Shown piece after piece: positions 18,901-25,985 of a stretch of DNA of 32,712 bases. A model generated the notes under the pieces. That model was not told where the DNA came from and did no database searches. It saw only the letters and a list, made by a program, of their open reading frames with translations. This DNA comes from Nitrospirota bacterium (GTDB lineage Bacteria; Nitrospirota; RBG-16-64-22): NCBI GenBank assembly GCA_016195465.1, contig JACPZO010000035.1:1-32712 (forward strand), given 5' to 3'. How positions within the stretch are numbered: the first letter of the stretch is position 1; the number at the start of each line of letters is the position of its first letter. A program made the position numbers and the translations under genes.

Positions 18901-19834
18901 CGGGCGCCTCGATAATCTCGCGGATGACGAAACGGGGCCTGTGCCTCACTTCCTGGAAGATGCGGCCGATGTACTCTCCGATGATTCCCAGGCCCATGAT
19001 GACGACGCCCACGAGAAAGTAGAGGATCGTGAACAGGGTGAAGATCCCCTCCGCTTCCGGGCCGATGACCAGGCGGCGAATGAAAAGGTAGACGACGAAG
19101 AGAATGCTGAGGATCGAGACGACCATCCCGAAGAGCGTGAAGATCTGGAGCGGCACCACGGAGAATCCCGTCATCAGGTCGAAGTTGAGGCGGATCAGGT
19201 CGTACAAACCGTACTTGGAGCGGCCGACGGTCCGCGGCGCGTGTTCGACCTCCACCTCCGCGGGATTGGCGGCGAAACTGTACGCCAGCGCCGGGATGAA
19301 CGTCGAGGTCTCCCCGCTCGCCGTGATGTGATCCACGATCGACCGGCGGTAGGCGCGCAGCATGCACCCCTGGTCGCGCATGCGGATGCGGGTGATGCGC
19401 GCGCGCAGGCCGTTGATCAGCCTGGACGCGGAGCGCCGGAAGAGCGGATCCCGGCGGTTCTCCCGGTAGCCGCCGACCACGTCGTGACCGGCCTCGATCG
19501 CCGCGAGCAGCTTGGGAATCTCCTCCGGCGGATTTTGCAGATCGGCATCGAGCGTCACGACCACGTCCCCCCGCACGCGCTCGAACGCCGCCATGATCGC
19601 CATGTGCTGGCCGAAGTTGCCGCCCAGCTCGATGACGCGGACATGGCGGGGACGGCGGTGGTGAAACTCTTTGAGAATGGCGCCGGAGCGGTCGCGGCTG
19701 CCGTCGTTGGTGAAAAGAATTTCAAAAGGTTTTCCGAGTTTGTCGAGCGCCGCCGTCAAGCGCAAAAACAGCGCCGGCAGATTCTCCTGCTCGTTGTACA
19801 CCGGGATCACGACGCTCAGATAAGGCTTCGCCAC
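18893..19834 (-). CDS. arnC: GT2 glycosyltransferase with two C-terminal TM helices, ArnC-like
   Basis: LSVVIPVYNEQENLPALF...TNDGSRDRS...VTLDADLQNPPEEIP...TVGRSKYGLYDLIRLNFDLMTGFS plus hydrophobic C-terminal helices. Confidence 0.92.
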   Translation of the reverse strand: MAKPYLSVVIPVYNEQENLPALFLRLTAALDKLGKPFEILFTNDGSRDRSGAILKEFHHRRPRHVRVIELGGNFGQHMAIMAAFERVRGDVVVTLDADLQNPPEEIPKLLAAIEAGHDVVGGYRENRRDPLFRRSASRLINGLRARITRIRMRDQGCMLRAYRRSIVDHITASGETSTFIPALAYSFAANPAEVEVEHAPRTVGRSKYGLYDLIRLNFDLMTGFSVVPLQIFTLFGMVVSILSILFVVYLFIRRLVIGPEAEGIFTLFTILYFLVGVVIMGLGIIGEYIGRIFQEVRHRPRFVIREIIEAPDE

Positions 19835-19835
19835 G

Positions 19836-21005
19836 CTATTTCTTCCCGAACAAATCGGCCATGGCGCGGATCACCCGGTCCTGGTCGTCCGTGGTCATGG
19901 AGGGGAAGAGGGGGAGGCTCACGATGCGGTCGGAGACGGTTTCCGCGTTGGGGAAATCTCCCCGCTTGAAGCCGAAGCGTTCCCGGTAGTAGGGGTGGAG
20001 ATGGACGGCCCGGTAGTGCAGGCCCGTTCCGATGTTGCGCGCCTTCATCCCCTGCATGAAGGCGTCGCGGTCCATGCCGGCGGTCCCGGGATTGATGAGG
20101 GGCGCGAAGAGGTGCCAGGCGTGCCGATGAGGGTACGGCGGGTTCCCGGGCAGCGTCCACTGCGGCCAGCCGGCGAGGATATCATTGTAACGTTGGACCA
20201 TCCCGGTGCGACGAACGATGAACCCGTCCAGCTCCTGGAGCTGATGCAGCCCGATCGCGGCCTGGATGTCCATCATGTTGTACTTGTACCCCGGCGCCAC
20301 GATCTCGTAATGCGGGCTCCCCTGCTTGCCGAAACGGGCCCACGCTTCCCGGTCCATCCCGTGGAAGCGCAGCAGGGCGACGGTCTCCGCGAGATTCCCG
20401 TCGCGCGTGGCGACGGCCCCCCCCTCGCCCGTGGTCATGTTCTTGTTGGGGTGAAAGCTGAAGACCTGCGTGTCGCCGAAACTGCCGATGCGCCGGCCCT
20501 TGTATTCCGCGCCGATCGCGTGCGCCGCGTCCTCGATCACCCGCAGGCCGCGCTTGCGGGCCAACTCGTAGAGGGGATCGAGATCGGCGGGAAGACCGGC
20601 GAAGTGCACCGGCACGACCGCGCGCGTCCGCGCGGTGCAGGCTCCGGCCACTCTCTCCGCGTCCATGTTATAGGTTGCGGGGTCGACGTCCACGAGCACC
20701 GGTCTCCCGCCCGCCAGCACGATGGTGTTGAGGGTGGCGGCGAAGGTCATGGGCGTCGTGATGACCTCGTCCCCGGGATCGAGGTTCAGCGCCGCGAGGC
20801 AGAGGTGCAGTCCGGCCGTCGCGGAAGAGAGCGCCAGCAGGTGCGGCGCGCCGACATAAGCCGCGAGATCCTCCTCGAATTTCTTGACGCGCGGGCCGGT
20901 TGTAATCCACCCGGACTCAAGGCACGCGACGACTTCGTCGATCGCCGCGCGGCTGATCGAGGGACGCGAAAAGGGCAGGAACTCTTCGTTCGGATCGCCT
21001 GTCAC
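19836..21005 (-). CDS. arnB: DegT/DnrJ/EryC1 aminotransferase, ArnB-like
   Basis: FLPFSRPSISRAAIDEVVACLESGWITTGPRVKKFE...LSSATAGLHLCLAAL...FSFHPNKNMTTGEGGAVAT (PLP lysine). Confidence 0.93.
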   Translation of the reverse strand: MTGDPNEEFLPFSRPSISRAAIDEVVACLESGWITTGPRVKKFEEDLAAYVGAPHLLALSSATAGLHLCLAALNLDPGDEVITTPMTFAATLNTIVLAGGRPVLVDVDPATYNMDAERVAGACTARTRAVVPVHFAGLPADLDPLYELARKRGLRVIEDAAHAIGAEYKGRRIGSFGDTQVFSFHPNKNMTTGEGGAVATRDGNLAETVALLRFHGMDREAWARFGKQGSPHYEIVAPGYKYNMMDIQAAIGLHQLQELDGFIVRRTGMVQRYNDILAGWPQWTLPGNPPYPHRHAWHLFAPLINPGTAGMDRDAFMQGMKARNIGTGLHYRAVHLHPYYRERFGFKRGDFPNAETVSDRIVSLPLFPSMTTDDQDRVIRAMADLFGKK

Positions 21006-21148
21006 GATGCTCCTTCGTCAAAGGTCTTGCGCCCGCCGGCCGACACGCCCGTGCGACGGCCGCAATGTCGGCGACACGCGGTTCGGAGGCGGGAGGATCT
21101 TCGCGCGCTTTCCGCCGTTCAGCGGTTTGCCGCAATGCGCGCGCGTGG

Positions 21149-21154
21149 ATTATA
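21149..21154 (-). promoter_or_regulatory. Candidate -10 element (TATAAT) upstream of arn operon
   Basis: Minus strand ...ggatccaatgcTATAATccacgcg, about 145 nt upstream of arnB ATG; -35 is weak (TGTGAT). Confidence 0.35.
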
Positions 21155-21213
21155 GCATTGGATCCAAGGAGATCACAGCCGGCGGCTCCCGAAACGGCAG
21201 CCCACGAGAACTA

Positions 21214-21441
21214 GGGGGACGTAGTTTTGTTAAGTTATTCGCCAGGACTTTGTGGAGGCGGTTTCCTGCGTCGCATTCCGAGGGACGATGCGACGAGGAT
21301 TGAGGGCTTGCGACCGCATGGCCGAGGGAAAGGGCGCGATCGCGGTTTGGCGAGAGCCTGCGTGGACCCCGCGAAGGCGGGGCGGGGTTCCGAGAGAGAG
21401 CCTGCAACCGCATCGTTCCTGATTCCTTGAGGGGATGGAGC
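21214..21441 (-). repeat. Dispersed element copy 1 (~228 bp), same family as 32306-32594, inverted relative to it
   Basis: Reverse complement gctccatcccctcaaggaatcaggaacgatgcggttgcaggctctctctcggaaccccgccccgccttcgcggggtcc...acaaagtcctggcgaataacttaacaaaactacgtcccc matches copy 2 closely over its length. Confidence 0.93.
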
Positions 21442-21453
21442 TTTACTTCAGCG

Positions 21454-21693
21454 TTACGCGACGTTTTGCATCTTGTTCACGAAATCGCGGCCTGAGGTCG
21501 CGGGAGGAAGCGATTTGCCATCCTTATGGTAGAGTGCAATGGCCTCCTCAACAACTTGGCAAAGCTCCGAGAAGACGGCTTCCTCGTCCGCGCCGTGGCA
21601 ACCACCATAGATCAACCCGGGTGAACTGCCCACGTAGCATTGATCTTCCTCGGACCACTCGACGATCTTCGCGTATCTCGCGCTTTCCTTCAT
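21454..21693 (-). CDS. hicB: HicB-family antitoxin
   Basis: MKESARYAKIVEWSEEDQCYVGSSPGLIYGGCHGADEEAVFSELCQVVEEAIALYHKDGKSLP; 4-bp overlap with upstream hicA. Confidence 0.88.
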   Translation of the reverse strand: MKESARYAKIVEWSEEDQCYVGSSPGLIYGGCHGADEEAVFSELCQVVEEAIALYHKDGKSLPPATSGRDFVNKMQNVA

Positions 21694-21887
21694 GACAGCG
21701 ACTCCTCAATGGCGCGCCTCACGGCACGGACCTGATACTGCTTCGCATCATCGCCGAGCGCGCCTGATATTGTCACCGGCTTGGCGACTTTCGGGTGGAC
21801 ATAATTTCTGTGACTGCCCCTCCCGCCACGATCCACGAAACCCGCCCTAGCAAGATCGGCAACAAGCTCCCTTACTTTCGGCGGCAA
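21690..21887 (-). CDS. hicA: HicA-family mRNA interferase toxin
   Basis: MPPKVRELVADLARAGFVDRGGRGSHRNYVHPKVAKPVTISG: HicA fold with GSHRNY catalytic-His motif. Confidence 0.9.
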   Translation of the reverse strand: MPPKVRELVADLARAGFVDRGGRGSHRNYVHPKVAKPVTISGALGDDAKQYQVRAVRRAIEESLS

Positions 21888-22277
21888 TGACTCACCATCT
21901 GCAATCCAGTCGTCCTATGACCAGGGAGATTCTTCCCGTTACTGCGGGGGTCAAGGCGGCAGTCGAAAACCTACCAGAAACCCCCGTTTCGGTCAATGCG
22001 CGCGGCGTTCTCATGCCCGGCATTCGCTCCCGGCCCCCTTCGGAGTCCCTGATTCCGCCTTCCTTCCTGAGGATGTCAATATTCGCCATGCCGGCCACTC
22101 TGCCCGCCGCGCGGAAGAAGCCGGCCGTTCCCCAGCCCTATCCCCCTCACCCTTCCCTCTCCCCGATGGGGCGAGGGGATTGACCCGGGAAGGCCGCAAA
22201 GAGGCGAGAATGGGGCGCAGAGCCGGGAGGCAAGCCCGCCGCGCGGTCAATGCGCCCCGCGGGACGATCTTCCCGCG

Positions 22278-24107
22278 CTATCCCTTCTTTCGCTTGGCGT
22301 CTTGGCCGGTGAGGTCTCGCTTCCGCAGGCGGATCGACTTCGGCGTCACCTCCACCAGCTCGTCATCGGCGATGAACTCGATGGCCCGTTCCAGCGTCTT
22401 CTCGCGCGGCGGGGTGAGGCGGATCGCCTCGTCGGACCCAGCGGCGCGGATGTTCGTGAGGTGCTTCGTCTTGCAGGGGTTCACGCGAAGGTCGTTCGTC
22501 CGCGCGTGCTCGCCGACGACCATCCCCTCGTAGATCGGCTCGCCCGGCTCGACAAAGAGAACGCCCCGCTCCTGGAGGTTCCAGAGGGCGTAGGCGACCG
22601 CGGTCCCCGTCTCCATTGAGATGAGCGACCCTCGCAGGCGGCCGGGGATTTCCCCGGCGAACGGCCGGTAGGAGTGGAACGTGTGGTTGAGGATCCCCGT
22701 CCCGCGGGTATCGGTGAGGAACGCGTTCCGGTAGCCGAAGAGCCCTCGTGACGGAACGAGGAACTCGAGCCGCACCGTCCCGTCGCCGAGGCTCGTCATG
22801 TCCTGCATCTCCGCCCGGCGGGGGCCGAGGGTCTCCATCACGACGCCGACGTACTCCTCGGGGACGTCGATCAGAACGGTCTCGAACGGCTCGTTCACTT
22901 CCCCGTCGATCTCCCGCAGGATGACCTCGGGCCGCGAGACGGCCAGCTCGTGACCTTCCCGGCGCATTGTCTCGATGAGGATCGCGAGATGGAGCTCCCC
23001 CCGCCCGGAGACCTTGAAGACCTCCGGCAGGTCGGTCTCCTCCACGCGAAGCGCAACGTTGGACCGGAGCTCCCGCATCAGCCGCTCGCGCAGGTTCCGG
23101 GACGAGACGTACTTGCCTTCCCTTCCCGCGAAGGGCGAGTTGTTCACGATGAAGTAGATCGAGAGCGTCGGTTCGCCGATGGAGAGCGGGGGAAGGGGGG
23201 CGGGCCGCTCGGGGTCGGTCAGCGTCTCGCCGATCTCCACCTCGTCGAAGCCGGCGAGAAGGACGATGTCGCCCGCGCGCGCCTCGGCGAACGGCGTTCG
23301 GCGGAGCCCCTCGTAGACGAAGAGATGCGTGACCTTCGCCTTGACGGCGGCCCCGTCGACCATGACGCGGGCGGCCGTCTCGCCCGGCGCGATCCGCCCG
23401 TTCATGACGCGGCCGAGCGCCATCCGGCCGATGTAGTTGTCGTACTCGATGGAGGTGACCTGCATCTGGAAGGGGAGCGTCGGGTCCCCGGCGGGAGCGG
23501 GCACGTGCTCGATAATCAGATCGAAGAGAGGTCCCAGGTCCACCTCCGGGCCGGCCGGATCGAGGCGCGCGTACCCTTCCTTGGCCGAGACGAAGACAAC
23601 GGGGAAATCGAGCTGGGCTTCGGCCGCGTTCAACTCGACGAAGAGATCGAAGACCTGATCGACGACCTCGTGAGGCCGCGCTCCCGGTCGGTCGATCTTG
23701 TTGACGACGACTATCGGCCTGAGCCCCAAGTCGAGGCTCTTCCGGAGGACGAACTTCGTCTGGGGCATCGGCCCCTCGCAGGCGTCCACGAGGAGCAGAA
23801 CGCCGTCCACCATCGTCAGGACCCGCTCCACCTCTCCGGAGAAGTCGGCGTGGCCGGGCGTGTCGACGATGTTGAAGCGGTGCCGGCCCCAGTGGACCGA
23901 CGTCGCCTTGGAGAGGATCGTGATCCCCCGCTCGCGCTCAAGGTCGTTCGTGTCCATCACGCGCTCGGCGACGGCCTCTCCGGTCCGGAAGACGCCCGCC
24001 TGGCGGAGCATCTTGTCCACGAGGGTCGTCTTCCCGTGGTCGACGTGGGCGATGATGGCGATGTTCCGGACGTCCGTCCGGACGGCTGTCTGGGTCAGAG
24101 CGTTCAA
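22278..24107 (-). CDS. typA: Translational GTPase TypA/BipA
   Basis: [93 protein letters not shown] start 24107 after caggaga. Confidence 0.96.
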   Translation of the reverse strand: MNALTQTAVRTDVRNIAIIAHVDHGKTTLVDKMLRQAGVFRTGEAVAERVMDTNDLERERGITILSKATSVHWGRHRFNIVDTPGHADFSGEVERVLTMVDGVLLLVDACEGPMPQTKFVLRKSLDLGLRPIVVVNKIDRPGARPHEVVDQVFDLFVELNAAEAQLDFPVVFVSAKEGYARLDPAGPEVDLGPLFDLIIEHVPAPAGDPTLPFQMQVTSIEYDNYIGRMALGRVMNGRIAPGETAARVMVDGAAVKAKVTHLFVYEGLRRTPFAEARAGDIVLLAGFDEVEIGETLTDPERPAPLPPLSIGEPTLSIYFIVNNSPFAGREGKYVSSRNLRERLMRELRSNVALRVEETDLPEVFKVSGRGELHLAILIETMRREGHELAVSRPEVILREIDGEVNEPFETVLIDVPEEYVGVVMETLGPRRAEMQDMTSLGDGTVRLEFLVPSRGLFGYRNAFLTDTRGTGILNHTFHSYRPFAGEIPGRLRGSLISMETGTAVAYALWNLQERGVLFVEPGEPIYEGMVVGEHARTNDLRVNPCKTKHLTNIRAAGSDEAIRLTPPREKTLERAIEFIADDELVEVTPKSIRLRKRDLTGQDAKRKKG

Positions 24108-24133
24108 AGAGATCTCCTGCGGGATTAGCGCAC

Positions 24134-24161
24134 AAAAAAGCCCCGAGACTCTCCCGGGGCT
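24134..24161 (-). terminator. Intrinsic terminator in typA 5' leader
   Basis: Minus strand AGCCCCgggagagtctcGGGGCTTTTTT; U-tract ends 26 nt before the TTG start. Confidence 0.75.
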
Positions 24162-24179
24162 CTCCGGTTGCGCCCCATA

Positions 24180-24209
24180 CTTATACCAGAGTGAGGCGCC
24201 TTCCGACAA
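24180..24209 (-). promoter_or_regulatory. Candidate sigma70 promoter for typA
   Basis: Minus strand TTGTCG-N18-TATAAG (24209 to 24180), just upstream of the leader terminator. Confidence 0.45.
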
Positions 24210-24575
24210 GGCCAACTGTTGCGGGCCAACCGTTGCGGGGAGGATGTGGCCCCTTCCCCCCCCCTTTCCCCCATTTTGTAAGGAGCCCTCGACCAGCCGC
24301 GATCGTAGTACACGGTCGGCGCCCCGGTGGAGGTGATTTCGGAGCGGGGCGTGACCGGCACAAAGCCCATGAGTATTGTGAAGTCGAGGCCTGACCGGTG
24401 GGTGCCTGAACGCAAGAGTGTCGGCGGTGCGTGCTGAACGGAGGGGGGAAGAATCGAGACGTCTCGGAATGAAATTCACGAAATACTTCGAGGAGATCAG
24501 GCAACGTCCTGACCGCGCGATGATCAAGCTCGAATGGATAGGACGGGTTGTGGACGATCCGGCGAGAGAGGTGAT

Positions 24576-25013
24576 TCAAATGTTTTCCCAGTTGTCATGT
24601 CGTTGCCGCCGTTCCTGACGATAGCCGGTGATCTCCAGCCGCACCCCGTCGGGGTCGGAGAAGAACACCGCGAGATAGTCTGGTGCGTATTCGGGATACA
24701 GTTTCGGCTCGCTCACCGAAATATTTTCCTCTTTGAGTATTCTTGCCGCTTCTTTTACTTCTTTTTCGCTCGCCACTCTCAGGCAGAAATGATGGAGTCC
24801 AGGCGAATAAGGGTCGTGCAAGTTCATGGACCGGGCGAGCCGAAGCACATACCCGAAGTGGCGGTTGTAATACTGAATGTGCTTCTCGCCGCCGATTTGG
24901 AACTGGTTCTTTCGGAAGCCGAGCACCTTCATTACGACGTCGTAGAAGGCTTCCGACCTTTCAAGATTCGAGACCGTCACGTAGATGTGGTCGATTCCGA
25001 TAACTTCCGGCAT
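24576..25013 (-). CDS. VOC (glyoxalase/bleomycin resistance) family protein
   Basis: MPEVIGIDHIYVTVSNLERSEAFYDVVMKVLGFRK...GLHHFCLRVAS...YLAVFFSDPDGVRLEITGYR. Confidence 0.9.
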   Translation of the reverse strand: MPEVIGIDHIYVTVSNLERSEAFYDVVMKVLGFRKNQFQIGGEKHIQYYNRHFGYVLRLARSMNLHDPYSPGLHHFCLRVASEKEVKEAARILKEENISVSEPKLYPEYAPDYLAVFFSDPDGVRLEITGYRQERRQRHDNWENI

Positions 25014-25027
25014 GTGTGTTTGTTCAG

Positions 25028-25090
25028 CCCTCACGCAGAGCTAACCGGCGCGCCGCTTTTGGCGGGGCCGGGTGGGGTGCTTTGTTGGGC
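25028..25090 (-). other. Candidate degenerate integron attC-like palindrome
   Basis: Minus strand GCCCAACAAAGCACCCCACCCGGCCCCGCCAAAAGCGGCGCGCCGGTTAGCTCTGCGTGAGGGC: GCCCAAC resembles R'', GTGAGGGC a degenerate GTTRRRY, internal imperfect stem. Confidence 0.35.
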
Positions 25091-25404
25091 ACGTTTCTGG
25101 TTTACCCGCTCCGAAAATGGCTGACCCGTGCGTCGGTTTTCATCACTTTGCTGAAGCGGCTCTGCGTCACCGAGGGTCGGGAAGCCCGGTCACTTCGTGA
25201 GGTGGTACCCGTTTGTACCGTTCGTGCAATACTACCGATTATCCACGCCCCGGTCAATGCCTGTTGCCGCCTGTTGCCGGCGGGCTCCCCTCGTCTCCGT
25301 CCCACTCCCGCGTCTTGCCTCAACTTCCAAGGGTGATAGGATCGGGTTCGTCCGGTTGCCGGGAGATAACCAGATTCTAAACAAAATCTGTTACGTAAAC
25401 GCAC

Positions 25405-25704
25405 ATGAAGGGCTTACTGCTGCGTATGGATTTAGACTGGGATCCGAAGAAGAGCGATGCGAACCGAACCAAGCATGGGATCGATTTCGAAACAGCCAAA
25501 GAGCTCTGGCAGGACGAGAACCGTGTGGAAATCCGGGCTCCGCATCCGGTGGAAGATCGAGCGATCGTTATTGCCCGACGGCATCAGAAACCCTGGACGG
25601 GCATCTACGCTGTGCGAGGCGCGACTCTTCGCATCATCTCGGAAAGGCGCGCCAGGAAGAGGGAGGTGGCGTTGTATGAAAAAGAGGCAACCGGCTCGGA
25701 CTAG
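25405..25704 (+). CDS. brnT: BrnT-family toxin
   Basis: LDWDPKKSDANRTKHGIDFETAKELWQDENRVE...RAIVIARRHQKPWTGIYAVRGATLRIISERRARKREVALYEK is a BrnT/DUF497 pattern. Confidence 0.88.
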   Translation: MKGLLLRMDLDWDPKKSDANRTKHGIDFETAKELWQDENRVEIRAPHPVEDRAIVIARRHQKPWTGIYAVRGATLRIISERRARKREVALYEKEATGSD

Positions 25705-25951
25705 CGAGGAGTTCGACCGTCGCTTCGATGCCGGAGAGGATGTTCACGATCTCGTCGACATCTCCCAGGCAACGGTCATCCACTACGGGAAGAAGATGCG
25801 CATCACGTTGGATGTCGCGGGTTCCCTGGTGCGGGAAATCGATGAAATCCGACGGCAAATCGGCGTCGACCGCGGCTCGCTGATCAAGGTCTGGCTCCAC
25901 GAGCGAGTCAAGCAGGAGAAAGCCCGCCCGTCGAAGCCGGCGCTTGAGTAG
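25676..25951 (+). CDS. brnA: BrnA/CopG-like antitoxin
   Basis: MKKRQPARTSEEFDRRFDAGEDVHDLVDISQATV...ITLDVAGSLVREIDEIRRQIGVDRGSLIKVWLHERV; overlaps the brnT end. Confidence 0.82.
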   Translation: MKKRQPARTSEEFDRRFDAGEDVHDLVDISQATVIHYGKKMRITLDVAGSLVREIDEIRRQIGVDRGSLIKVWLHERVKQEKARPSKPALE

Positions 25952-25985
25952 CCCGAGGGCGCGGGCGGCGACGCTCGCAACCGGG

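Noticed and set aside
21180-21240. PmrA box upstream of arnB
   Set aside because: Only one ttaag half-site (gttaagtt); no properly spaced direct repeat.
22950-24128. 392-aa plus ORF antisense to typA
   Set aside because: Shadow of conserved GTPase codons (Asp/Val/Leu/His-rich).
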